A stretch of 21,587 bases of DNA from an uncultured Moraxella sp. (GCA_916720335.1 CAKAQU010000012.1:1-21587); one strand, 5' to 3'; numbered from the stretch's first letter, positions 6,767 to 14,913 are shown. Program-made: numbers and translations. The notes: generated by a model not told the origin, from the sequence alone.

Positions 6767-8308
6767 TTAGTTGTTAAAGGTGAATGTTACCACAACAAAA
6801 TAATCGGCGACCAATACACAATCAGGATATTGATTTTTTAATTCATGAGCGGAAACTTGCATAAATTCAACTGATGCTTGGTGTAATTGAGCAACTTGTT
6901 TTACCAAAGTCAGTCCCAACCCCGTTCCTTTTTTTTGATGAATGTTTGGCAAGCTAAAATAACGTTCAAATGCTCGCTCACCAACATACTCTGGTAATTT
7001 CTGACTGTCATTGATAACAATAATTTTGGTTTGTTTCCTAGACTGTATCACCTGAACAAATACCGATGAAAGCCCATAATAAATGGCGTTATCCAGTATA
7101 TTTTGAAAAGCTTGCGCCAGCCAAAATTCATCTGCCATGATATAAACATCTTGGGGTATATAATCAATGTTTTTGTGAAGTTTGGTACAAAGTGCTGATA
7201 ATTGGGCGATTTGGCTGCTGATAATTTGACCAATATTACAGGAAGTTTGGTTTAATTTAAAACTGGGTTGTTCTATTTTTGCCAGTGTTAATAGCTGATT
7301 TACCAAAACAGTGAGTTTATCTGCTTGCTCAGTAATGATGGCACTAAACCGTTGTCGCTCCTCATCATTCAAATCCCAAGCTAAAAGTTCACCACTGGCA
7401 CGAATGGCAGTTAAAGGTGATTTTAATTCATGGGTTAGTGTATGAACATACTCGGTAACGTAGGCTTTATTTTCAATGATATTTTTCATATCATAAATAT
7501 TATGTGTCAGTTCATTTAATTCTTTGCCTAGATAAAAATGAGGTGGCATTTGCTGAGCTAGATTTTTTGTATAAAGATTAACCATAGCAATGCTATGCCG
7601 AAGCCACCATGCCATCAATATGGATAATGCCAATGCTGAAATCATAATCGTTAAGATGATTTTAATAACTTCTTCTTGGCTTTTTTTGATGTATGGTAAA
7701 AGTGTTGGGGTGGGCTTGCCAACAGATACAACACCCAAGATTTTACCATCTTTGACAATAGCACTAGCCACATACATTACGCCATAATAGGCATCTTTGC
7801 CACTTTTGTCTCTAGGCTGATAATCCTTACAATGTCCCAATCTATTGCTACTTCTTGCCCCATATTTTCCCTGCAAAGTCAAACGTACATCATTCCAGCG
7901 ACTAAAGTCAGCGCCTACATCCTTATGACAACTATCATAAATTACTTTACCAACGTCATTGGTGATATAAATATGGAATTGGCTTTTGTTTTTTTGGTCG
8001 TACCAAAAAAGTACTTGGCTGCCATCATCAAAAGCTTGCGATAATTTATTGCTCATTTTATGACCAAAATCATCGCCCATTTGAGCCATATCATCAGCAA
8101 CCAATGCTGACAAAAGTCGTGCTGTATCTGCCAAATCATCTTCAACTACCCGTTTAGCAGAAGGGCGTAATGTTTTTTGGGTGTAATACAAAGCAAAACT
8201 ACACGCCACAATAATGAGTACGGCAAAGGTTAGCCAAATACGAAAAAATATGCTAAAACTAATTTGTTTTTTAAAGATTTTATCCAAAAACTGATGAAAT
8301 GTCAGCAT
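6767..8308 (-). CDS. creC: CreC-type sensor histidine kinase
   Basis: Membrane sensor kinase that phosphorylates CreB. In enterobacteria CreBC responds to carbon state and fermentation. Of 513 residues, TM1 is at about 21-42, a periplasmic domain at 43-213, TM2 at about 214-236, then HAMP-like linker, HisKA and HATPase. The periplasmic stretch SRWNDVRLTLQGKYGARS and VMYVASAI...GVVSVGKP closely matches E. coli CreC, which decides the name. His293 in LTHELKSPL is the phospho-acceptor, the N box is around Asn403 (QNILDNA), and the G2 box is GTGLGL (461-466). Oddities are a G1 box reading NDSQKLPE instead of DxGxG, and two periplasmic cysteines (127 and 160) flanking an insertion relative to E. 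coli. The start overlaps the end of creB by 7 nt. No clear terminator follows. Confidence 0.9.
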   Translation of the reverse strand: MLTFHQFLDKIFKKQISFSIFFRIWLTFAVLIIVACSFALYYTQKTLRPSAKRVVEDDLADTARLLSALVADDMAQMGDDFGHKMSNKLSQAFDDGSQVLFWYDQKNKSQFHIYITNDVGKVIYDSCHKDVGADFSRWNDVRLTLQGKYGARSSNRLGHCKDYQPRDKSGKDAYYGVMYVASAIVKDGKILGVVSVGKPTPTLLPYIKKSQEEVIKIILTIMISALALSILMAWWLRHSIAMVNLYTKNLAQQMPPHFYLGKELNELTHNIYDMKNIIENKAYVTEYVHTLTHELKSPLTAIRASGELLAWDLNDEERQRFSAIITEQADKLTVLVNQLLTLAKIEQPSFKLNQTSCNIGQIISSQIAQLSALCTKLHKNIDYIPQDVYIMADEFWLAQAFQNILDNAIYYGLSSVFVQVIQSRKQTKIIVINDSQKLPEYVGERAFERYFSLPNIHQKKGTGLGLTLVKQVAQLHQASVEFMQVSAHELKNQYPDCVLVADYFVVVTFTFNN

Positions 8309-9066
8309 AGACTATAGCCCAAACCACGATGTGTTAAAATAATTTCATCGGCTGAAATGCACGCAAGTTTTTGTCTTAATGTTTTAATATGGCTATCAAT
8401 AGTACGCGCTAAACGGTGTTCAGGATGCTGACTGATATGGTTTAAAATTTGTTCGCGGGTTAAAATACGTTCAGGGTTTTGTAAAAGTGTCAGCATAATT
8501 GCTAATTCGGTTTTACTAAGCGCAATTGCTGTATTATTTAGCATCAAAGAATAATCGCTTTGCTGATATGTCCAAACGCCTACTTGGGTATGACGCACAA
8601 AATCGCCAACCGATGACAACAAATTGGGCAAATCCGCAGGCTGAGAATTTGTTTTTGCAGCAACAGACTGTATTTTTTGACTGCCAGGAATGTAATTTTG
8701 TCGCCGCCAAATGGCTTTAATTCTGGCAATTAATTCTCGAGAACTAAATGGCTTAGCAATATAATCATCCGCCCCCATCTCAAGCCCGATAATAGTATCC
8801 ACTTCATCATCTCTAGCAGTCAAAAATAAAATGGGTACAAAGGGGCATAAATCCCCCTGCCGAATCATTTTACATACATCAAAGCCGCTGCCATCAGGCA
8901 AGCCAATGTCTAAAATCACTGCATCAATATTTTGATGATGTTTTAATAAAGGAAGAACTTTGGCAACCATATCCGCCCAAAGAACTTGCCAGCCCTCTCG
9001 TTGCAAGGAAAATTGCAGTGTTGCAGCAATGGCTGGGTCATCTTCTAATAACAAAATTGTAGTCAT
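8302..9066 (-). CDS. creB: CreB-type response regulator (OmpR family)
   Basis: DNA-binding partner of CreC. The 254-residue protein has a receiver domain at 1-120 with acidic residues E8, D9 and D10, phospho-acceptor Asp53 (ILDIGLPDGSG), Thr83 and Lys105 (ADDYIAKPF). A winged-helix domain at about 155-254 ends DSHIKTLRQKL...HRGLGYSL, as in E. coli CreB. The linker, at about 35-40 residues, is longer than in E. coli CreB. I place the start at ATG 9066 (MTTILLLEDDP). The frame is open further upstream, but that part reads through the preceding gene and is not receiver-like. That gene's TGA is 1 nt before this ATG, implying translational coupling. The stop is inside the creC start (ATGCTGA). Confidence 0.92.
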   Translation of the reverse strand: MTTILLLEDDPAIAATLQFSLQREGWQVLWADMVAKVLPLLKHHQNIDAVILDIGLPDGSGFDVCKMIRQGDLCPFVPILFLTARDDEVDTIIGLEMGADDYIAKPFSSRELIARIKAIWRRQNYIPGSQKIQSVAAKTNSQPADLPNLLSSVGDFVRHTQVGVWTYQQSDYSLMLNNTAIALSKTELAIMLTLLQNPERILTREQILNHISQHPEHRLARTIDSHIKTLRQKLACISADEIILTHRGLGYSLC

Positions 9067-9067
9067 A

Positions 9068-9934
9068 TCAACTGCCATATTTGCCATAACGCTGATAATC
9101 AGAAAAATATAACACCGCAACCACTTTGCCATCAATCTGATATGGGTAAAGCATTTCATAACGCCCATCAGATGCACTAAAATAAGGTTCAGTGAAATTT
9201 TTACTAAACACTTTATCCAAATATTCTTTTTGCACTGCATCTGCTTTATAGATAAAATCTATTTTTTGCAAATAAATCGTAGTTGGCTGGCTGCCTTCGG
9301 TAGTGGTAACGCCAATCATATCGCCTATTGCTAAAGATTTTGTATCTTGAGCAGCCTGTTTGTTCAAATAATTATCAGAAAAACCCAAATAAGCATCTTT
9401 ACCATCAATGGTATCAGGTACAATCACCATAGCATAATTAATCCCATTACTGGTATTTTGCAAATATCGAATGGTTTTGGCAATTTGCCCGATAAATTCT
9501 GAATCAAACTTATATTTAGTCAATTCATCCAAAGGTTCTTTGTAAGTTTGTGCGATGGTTTGAGCTGAGTCGAGCAAATACTGCTTTTTTCGCTGGCTAC
9601 TTAGATAATCGCCATAAAATAATAAACCCGTTAATACTGGAAAAATCATCAAAAGAATAACCGATATCAATTTTCCATGTTTAAAAATTATTTTATCATC
9701 TTCGTTTCTTTGGGCAATGCGTGTTAGGTTTAGCATAATATTAACAATCAGTGAACTTGCCAATATTGCCAAAATGCCCAAAATACTAAAACCAAAAATT
9801 TCTGTAATATTCTCACGGAAAATTTTGATACCAAAAACGACTGCGATAATAAAAATAAACACCCAATACACAAGCAAAATAATGCTGATGAGTGCAATGA
9901 TATTACTTATCTTAACCAGTTGCTTGATATTCAT
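9068..9934 (-). CDS. Unknown membrane protein with predicted periplasmic sensor-like domain, coupled to creBC
   Basis: I do not recognise this 288-residue protein. Three hydrophobic segments are seen at about 10-36, 46-70 and 88-107. Basic residues before the first (MNIKQLVK) and between the second and third (RIAQRN...FKHGK) suggest N-in topology with the last 180 residues in the periplasm. That part is mixed alpha/beta. It ends with a strand pair around YPYQIDGKVVAVLYFSDY, a pattern often found in Cache/PAS-like ligand-binding domains (inference). It has no histidine-kinase, HAMP or DNA-binding motif. Its stop is 1 nt from the creB start, and aroE ends 53 nt upstream with no convincing promoter between, so aroE, this gene, creB and creC may be one transcript. 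It is neither CreA nor CreD by layout. It could sense a signal for CreC or be a CreB-controlled effector. Confidence 0.7.
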   Translation of the reverse strand: MNIKQLVKISNIIALISIILLVYWVFIFIIAVVFGIKIFRENITEIFGFSILGILAILASSLIVNIMLNLTRIAQRNEDDKIIFKHGKLISVILLMIFPVLTGLLFYGDYLSSQRKKQYLLDSAQTIAQTYKEPLDELTKYKFDSEFIGQIAKTIRYLQNTSNGINYAMVIVPDTIDGKDAYLGFSDNYLNKQAAQDTKSLAIGDMIGVTTTEGSQPTTIYLQKIDFIYKADAVQKEYLDKVFSKNFTEPYFSASDGRYEMLYPYQIDGKVVAVLYFSDYQRYGKYGS

Positions 9935-9987
9935 ATTGTAAAACTCTTTTTATTTACTGTATTTGCTCATCATTTAACACAAAAAAA

Positions 9988-10815
9988 CTATTTTTTATTA
10001 AACAGTAAACCATTTGTATTTATCTGGGTTAAGTCCACAGCCGCCCCCGTCCAAAGCTCAAAAGCAAGCTTAGCTTGCTGAATCAACATGCCAAAACCAT
10101 CAAAGGTTTGGCTATTTTGCTGGCAAAAATATTTTAAAAACTCTGTTTTTTGACCATACATCATATCATAGGCAGTATTAGCAATTATATCTGACTGCGC
10201 CAGTGGCAGGGTTTGACCTGTGGCGCTCACCGATGTTGCGTTAATCACAATATCAAAATAGCCTGTTAAATTATCTGCACTCAGTTCATAAGCAGATAAA
10301 CTTTGATTATTTTTTAGATGATTTTGAAATTCTTGCACCAACATTTGAGCTTTTGATAATGTGCGATTAAAAATCGCTATATTTGCCCCTTGATTTAATA
10401 AAGGTAAAATCGCCCCACGGGCTGCACCGCCCGCCCCTAAAATGGCAATGTTTTTACCCACCAAACAAACATCCTTATCTAAAAAATCAGCAACCAATCC
10501 GCGACCATCGGTGTTGTCGCCATATAATTTGCCATTTTTTAAAAAAAGCGTATTAACTGCTTTTGCTGCAAAAGCATCATCGCTTAACTCATCGCACAGT
10601 TCAAACGCCCACTCCTTAAAAGGTAAAGTAACATTTATACCACGTCCGCCACCTGCAAAAAACGCTTCAATCACCGCGGTCAAGCTTTTTTTATCATTTG
10701 GACAAAATTGTCTTTGATAACAAATATCTATTCCAGTTTGAGCAGCAAAAGCCTGATGAATTTGGGGGCTTTTTGAATGAGCGATTGGGTTGCCGATGAC
10801 GATAAAATGATACAT
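9988..10815 (-). CDS. aroE: Shikimate dehydrogenase
   Basis: NADPH-dependent reduction of 3-dehydroshikimate to shikimate, step four of aromatic amino acid synthesis, cytoplasmic. 275 residues, normal length. The substrate site is seen as NPIAHSKSP (Ser14 and Ser16), catalytic Lys67 (NVTLPFK) and Asp103 (NTDGRG). The cofactor domain has the GAGGAAR loop (127-133), NRT (150-152) and NATS (192-195). Near the end DGFGMLIQQA carries the conserved Gln. The frame is open 24 codons further upstream, but homology starts at ATG 10815 (MYHFIVIGNP), which has an AAAGG ribosome site 8 nt before it. The gene is divergent from the next one with only about 25 nt between start codons. Confidence 0.96.
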   Translation of the reverse strand: MYHFIVIGNPIAHSKSPQIHQAFAAQTGIDICYQRQFCPNDKKSLTAVIEAFFAGGGRGINVTLPFKEWAFELCDELSDDAFAAKAVNTLFLKNGKLYGDNTDGRGLVADFLDKDVCLVGKNIAILGAGGAARGAILPLLNQGANIAIFNRTLSKAQMLVQEFQNHLKNNQSLSAYELSADNLTGYFDIVINATSVSATGQTLPLAQSDIIANTAYDMMYGQKTEFLKYFCQQNSQTFDGFGMLIQQAKLAFELWTGAAVDLTQINTNGLLFNKK

Positions 10816-10818
10816 AAT
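10790..10818 (+). promoter_or_regulatory. Putative promoter of the unknown gene at 10841, lying over the aroE start
   Basis: TTGCCG (10790-10795) and CATAAT (10813-10818) are 17 nt apart, start near 10825. The -10 box covers the aroE start codon, and the -35 box lies inside aroE. It is the best plus-strand match in the very short gap. Confidence 0.3.
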
Positions 10819-10840
10819 ATGCCTTTTGTAATTTGTTGTG

Positions 10841-11482
10841 ATGATGATGACCCCAAAAAAGCCATTAGATAAAAAAAATCTTATCAAGCCATTGATTTGG
10901 GCTATTTTTTTGCTATTTTTGGTGGTAATTGGAATAAATTTAAGTTCTTTTGTTAGTTATTTTTTTAACAAAAAAGTCACAGCTGAAAAAATATCCACGC
11001 CAAAAATCTATGAACCAGTCGTTTATCCCATCCAAGACTGGCAAAGCAGTAAAAAAGCTAACCGACTGTACACTGATGAACTCATCAGGTTAATTGGACA
11101 AAATCCCACTATGGATAAGACTTTGGATTTTTATGGTAATGAAGCCGTATTGCACCGATTTTCAACATTATCTGAACCTGAACTGTCTTTAGCCAATAGC
11201 GATGATATATTGGAATTAAGCTGGTATTTTGCCCACCCAAAAGACAATGAAACTGATAAAAATTTAAGTGTTCTTTACGCTCAAAAGGCCTACTTATTAG
11301 CCAGTCATATCTATGGTAAAGATGGTAAAACGCTAATCAATGCAATGCTGAACAAAAAATCCAACCCCAAACTAACGGGTTTGTTATTAGCACAGTGCCA
11401 AGGGTACATCTGCAAACTTGTTTTAGATAAAAAAGCTTTGCACATTCATGATAAACCTACCACCAAATCCACCAAGGATTAA
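10841..11482 (+). CDS. Unknown membrane-anchored protein
   Basis: Not recognised. About 213 residues: a short basic cytoplasmic start (KKPLDKKNLIK), one hydrophobic anchor at about residues 16-41, then a soluble part predicted to be periplasmic. The middle contains DDILELSWYFAHP and LSVLYAQKAYLLASHIYG, helical segments that resemble a single Sel1/TPR-like helical pair, but no full repeat is clear. Two cysteines near the end (AQCQGYICK) could form a disulfide. Start choice is uncertain: a GTG (10838) and three ATGs (10841, 10844, 10847) follow each other without a good ribosome site, and I use 10841. An 8-A run lies near codon 11. The last 26 nt overlap the convergent DUF2799 gene. Confidence 0.65.
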   Translation: MMMTPKKPLDKKNLIKPLIWAIFLLFLVVIGINLSSFVSYFFNKKVTAEKISTPKIYEPVVYPIQDWQSSKKANRLYTDELIRLIGQNPTMDKTLDFYGNEAVLHRFSTLSEPELSLANSDDILELSWYFAHPKDNETDKNLSVLYAQKAYLLASHIYGKDGKTLINAMLNKKSNPKLTGLLLAQCQGYICKLVLDKKALHIHDKPTTKSTKD

Positions 11483-11882
11483 AATACCCATAACGATAAT
11501 AATCCAAACGCTGACCCATTTCATACTGCTCAAGACCAAGCATATTAGCATGGTGCAGTTCTTCAAAATTATCATCACACACAGGATTTAACGCATAACC
11601 CATGCGACCTAAATGGTAAGCGTTTGATTTGGTGCAATAGTGTTTTAAACCAATTTGCCGACCAGTTTCCCATAATGCCTTATCAGGAACGCTTTTACCT
11701 TGACAGGTTTTGATGTGTTTTAGAATTTTTTGGCTATCTGACCCTTGTTTTCCATCCAAAATACCCACTTCTTGCCAATTAGCGTTTTGGCAATCACCCT
11801 TTTTTAGTGTTGATACAGACACGCAACTACACAACGTCAAAATCAATAATGATAATGACAACAATCGCATACCACCATTCAT
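11457..11882 (-). CDS. DUF2799 lipoprotein
   Basis: Small predicted lipoprotein of unknown function, 141 residues. The lipobox LCSC gives lipidated Cys20 after a short basic/hydrophobic signal. The mature part has the DUF2799 pattern: an early Cys, then ANWQEVGILDGKQG, HIKTCQGK, ETGRQIGLKHYC and NAYHLGRMGYALNPVC, with paired cysteines. The C-terminus is rich in Y and W (YYRYGYFNPWWIWW). ATG 11882 is chosen because a full AGGAGG (11887-11892) lies 4 nt upstream; the next Met would be 16 nt away. A TGATACAAT extended -10 element (hexamer 11922-11917) could drive it. It overlaps the end of the preceding convergent gene by 26 nt. Confidence 0.85.
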   Translation of the reverse strand: MNGGMRLLSLSLLILTLCSCVSVSTLKKGDCQNANWQEVGILDGKQGSDSQKILKHIKTCQGKSVPDKALWETGRQIGLKHYCTKSNAYHLGRMGYALNPVCDDNFEELHHANMLGLEQYEMGQRLDYYRYGYFNPWWIWW

Positions 11883-11916
11883 TATGCCTCCTATTTATGT
11901 TCTAGCTGATGATTTT

Positions 11917-11925
11917 ATTGTATCA
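11917..11925 (-). promoter_or_regulatory. Putative extended -10 element for the DUF2799 gene
   Basis: On the minus strand TGATACAAT is a good extended -10, with start near 11910 and the AGGAGG ribosome site about 20 nt further. The -35 region is poor. It lies in the 87-nt gap after gacS, where no hairpin terminator is seen. Confidence 0.3.
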
Positions 11926-11969
11926 TTTTTGAATGGACTATGGTTTATCTTAGTGCTATATGCGCAAAA

Positions 11970-14822
11970 TTATGATAAATCCGTTTGTATCACATATTCA
12001 TCCAAATTTACATCGCAAAGTTCTTGTAAGGCAACAATAAAACGATGATAGCTTGTCTTTAAATCCACCATGCTCTTTTGACCATCAAGACAGTCTTTTT
12101 CTAACATCTCAGCAGCAAAACGCAATTTGGGTGTGCCTGCATATCTTGCCCCACCAATTAATTTATGAGTAATATCACTCAATGTTTTTTTATCTTGCTG
12201 TTGCCATGCTTTTTGTAGTGTTGCTCGTTCTTTTTTGGCATCGCAAATCATCATTTTTAATAATTTTATTGCCAAATCCGCCTTATAAGATGACAGTTGC
12301 AGAGCTTCTTGCCAATCAATCACAGGCAATTGAGCAAAATCTGCTGGAGCACAATTTTTGGATAAATCATCTACTATGGGTGCAGATAATTGATTGTGAT
12401 TTAGCCATTTTTGAAGTATCTGAATGAGCTGATTGTAGGCAATGGGTTTGCTAATATAACCATTTAATCCAGACGACATCAGTAAATCTTTTTCATCTGC
12501 CAAACCATGAGCTGTCAATGCAATAATTGGAATAGGTGTGCTATTATGGGTTTCTTCAATTTTACGAATCTGTGTGGCAGCTTCAAATCCTGACATTTTT
12601 GGCATTTGGATGTCCATAAAAATCAGGTTAATTGGCTCATCCTGCCCTGTAATGGCGAGTGTGGTGCGATGAATGGCATCAAAACCATTTTTGGCGGTAA
12701 CTGCGTCTACATTTAGCTCTGCTAAAAATGCTTGCATTACCAAAATATTAGGCAAATGGTCATCCACCACAAGCACTCTAAAACCTGAAAAGCTAACTTT
12801 ATCATCTTTTTTTGGAGCAGTTTGATTGGCAAGCATTGCCAAAAGTTGCCGACTATCCATTGGTTCATACAATGCATAAGTCTGATAAGTAGTTAGCAAG
12901 CTATTATCCATGCTCACCTGATAACCATAAGTGGCTAAATTTCCCTGATAACGCTGACGAATTTGCCGTAAAATTGCAGGGATATCATCTTGTGCAGCGT
13001 CTTGTCCAAAATAGTCCACCATTACCCAATTAAAACCGTGGTTGGGTTTATCCAATTGTTCTAATAAATCAGCAAGTCCGATGGTAATGTAAATTTTAGT
13101 TTGTATGTGGTTTAAACTTGCTTTTAATGCTTGAATAGCAGGCGGGTGATTAATCCATACCAAAATATTGATTGGTTGAGCTGGTATTTGTCTAGGCAAA
13201 TCATCCAGAATTGCGCCTTTTGTTGGCAGTTCAAACCAAAATGTTGCTCCTTGTTTAGCAATATTTTGACGACTATTATCAAAAAAACCAATTTTACCGC
13301 CCAGTAGTGTTATTAATTTCTTTGAAATCACCAAACCCAAGCCTGTTCCACCGTAACGACGCGTTACCGATAAATCGCCTTGGCTAAAACTTTGAAATAA
13401 TTGAGCTTCATCGGCTTGACTAATACCCTTGCCAGTATCTTCTACCAAAATACGAATTGCATCGTCTTCATCGCTCAGTCGCACCTGAACAACAACCGAG
13501 CCTGAATCGGTAAACTTGATGGCATTGCCTACCAAATTGGTTAAAATTTGTTTTATTCGCAAACCATCACTTTGAATGTGCATTGGCACATCATGATAAA
13601 ACAGCACTGATAGGCGCAAATGTTTTTCTGATGCCACAGGCGACAACATATCCACAACATCATAGATGGCGGCATACAAATCAAATTTGTGATTATCCAG
13701 CACCAGTTTTCCAGCTTCTATCTTGGAAAAATCCAGTACATCATTAATCAATGCCAAAAGATGGGCAGATGATTTTTTGATGGTTTGAACGTATAAGTTT
13801 TGCTTGTCAGATAAGTCTTCATCTCGTGATAACAAATTAATAAAACCATCAATGCTATTTAAAGGAGTTCTTAATTCATGACTGATATTCGCCAAAAACG
13901 CTGATTTTGCTGTACTGTTACTGACCACAATATCATAATTGCTACGAATCTCAATATTTCGCATTTCCATCTCGTCCATGGACTGTCTTAAATCCGCCTC
14001 AGTTTCCGCAGCGTGGTTTTTTAAATCATCCATGCTATTTTTTAAACGACCAATGGCTTTTGATAAATCGTTTTGCAATAATAAAAATTCGCCCTCTGTT
14101 AAATGGTGCATGCTTTTATCTAAATTATCAACAGTCAATCCTTGTAGATAAAGACGCATTTCGTAAATGGGAGCAACCCAACGTTTAGCGTAGATATTTA
14201 GCACCAAAAGCAGCAACAAAAGTGTAATCAACCCTGTGACAGCCAGTGCCAATGCCACTCGATAGTAGGTAATAATTAAAGGCTTATTATCCATCTGCAC
14301 CACCAACCAAAACTCCCCAAGTTCGGCGGCAATCGGCATACCATACAGAGTGTGCTCATAAGTATAGAGCTGCCAAAATTTTTTATTAGAAATTTCCCAT
14401 TGAGGTAGTTTTTGTGATTTGCTCATGGTGCTATCTAATAGCACATTACCTACTTTATCCACCACCATAACTTTTTGTAGCCATTCTTCACGTGATAAAG
14501 TATGGGCGTGCAAAAACCCCCAAAACCCTTTTCCAATATCAGTTGGTTGGTTGGTAGAATCAATAATGTTTTTATCATTATTCAGATAAGTTTGATAATC
14601 TTTTGGTTTGCCAGCCATGTTGTCTAAAAGCATTGGACGCATGACAGGCTCATAACGAATCAGCAAAGCCTGAGCAAAGGCTTCTTGTTCAAAACGTGTT
14701 GATTTTCTAACTTCTGAAAAAACCAAATAACCACCAACTGCCGCCAACAAAACAATTGGCAAAAATACCAACAAAATCAATTGTCCATAAACACTTTTTC
14801 GGCTAAAAATTGATTGTTTCAT
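11970..14822 (-). CDS. gacS: GacS/BarA hybrid sensor histidine kinase
   Basis: Global regulator kinase that phosphorylates the GacA/UvrY response regulator and acts on Rsm/Csr small RNAs. The 950-residue protein has the full family layout. TM1 is at about 12-35, a periplasmic loop at 36-185, TM2 at about 186-212, HAMP and coiled coil at 213-300, and HisKA with His315 (NISHELRTPL). The ATPase domain has Asn433 (GNAIKFTD), EDTGKGI and GGTGLGL. A degenerate second domain at about 550-665 lacks a phospho-acceptor pattern. Then come a true receiver with Asp737 (FMDIQMPKMSG) and Lys792 (SKPI), and an HPt domain with His886 (ITHKLIGGARYAG). This supports a four-step His-Asp-His-Asp relay. Its partner regulator is not in the window. 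The gene is divergent from cysM, a neighbourhood also known from Pseudomonas gacS. Confidence 0.93.
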   Translation of the reverse strand: MKQSIFSRKSVYGQLILLVFLPIVLLAAVGGYLVFSEVRKSTRFEQEAFAQALLIRYEPVMRPMLLDNMAGKPKDYQTYLNNDKNIIDSTNQPTDIGKGFWGFLHAHTLSREEWLQKVMVVDKVGNVLLDSTMSKSQKLPQWEISNKKFWQLYTYEHTLYGMPIAAELGEFWLVVQMDNKPLIITYYRVALALAVTGLITLLLLLLVLNIYAKRWVAPIYEMRLYLQGLTVDNLDKSMHHLTEGEFLLLQNDLSKAIGRLKNSMDDLKNHAAETEADLRQSMDEMEMRNIEIRSNYDIVVSNSTAKSAFLANISHELRTPLNSIDGFINLLSRDEDLSDKQNLYVQTIKKSSAHLLALINDVLDFSKIEAGKLVLDNHKFDLYAAIYDVVDMLSPVASEKHLRLSVLFYHDVPMHIQSDGLRIKQILTNLVGNAIKFTDSGSVVVQVRLSDEDDAIRILVEDTGKGISQADEAQLFQSFSQGDLSVTRRYGGTGLGLVISKKLITLLGGKIGFFDNSRQNIAKQGATFWFELPTKGAILDDLPRQIPAQPINILVWINHPPAIQALKASLNHIQTKIYITIGLADLLEQLDKPNHGFNWVMVDYFGQDAAQDDIPAILRQIRQRYQGNLATYGYQVSMDNSLLTTYQTYALYEPMDSRQLLAMLANQTAPKKDDKVSFSGFRVLVVDDHLPNILVMQAFLAELNVDAVTAKNGFDAIHRTTLAITGQDEPINLIFMDIQMPKMSGFEAATQIRKIEETHNSTPIPIIALTAHGLADEKDLLMSSGLNGYISKPIAYNQLIQILQKWLNHNQLSAPIVDDLSKNCAPADFAQLPVIDWQEALQLSSYKADLAIKLLKMMICDAKKERATLQKAWQQQDKKTLSDITHKLIGGARYAGTPKLRFAAEMLEKDCLDGQKSMVDLKTSYHRFIVALQELCDVNLDEYVIQTDLS

Positions 14823-14849
14823 AGTTTATATTATGTTAGAAGAAACAGC

Positions 14850-14877
14850 AGTGTAGCATGATTGCCCAAAAAAACAA
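14850..14877 (-). promoter_or_regulatory. Putative promoter of gacS
   Basis: On the minus strand TTGTTT (14877-14872), 16 nt, then TACACT (14855-14850) preceded by TGC (extended -10). Start near 14843, about 21 nt before the ATG. It stands back to back with the cysM promoter; the two -35 boxes are 6 nt apart. Confidence 0.45.
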
Positions 14878-14883
14878 GCCGTC

Positions 14884-14913
14884 TTGGGTGGTTTTAGGCA
14901 AGTATGCTATAAT
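14884..14913 (+). promoter_or_regulatory. Putative promoter of cysM
   Basis: TTGGGT (14884-14889), 18 nt, then TATAAT (14908-14913) preceded by TGC, a strong extended -10. Start near 14920, about 27 nt before the ATG. The tight divergent layout means one protein bound in between could affect both cysM and gacS. Confidence 0.6.

Noticed and set aside
8302..9240. Longer creB start at 9240 giving a 312-residue protein
   Set aside because: The extra 58 residues read through the end of the upstream membrane gene in another frame and are not receiver-like. ATG 9066 fits homology and coupling.
10869..10878. 8-A run near the start of the unknown anchored protein, considered as a phase-variable tract
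   Set aside because: Runs of 8 A/T occur repeatedly in this AT-rich window (also after the gph start codon) and are short for slippage-based switching. There is no supporting evidence of variation.
13939..14151. 70-codon plus-strand frame in gacS
   Set aside because: Antisense shadow of the coiled-coil linker of GacS, with no start signals.
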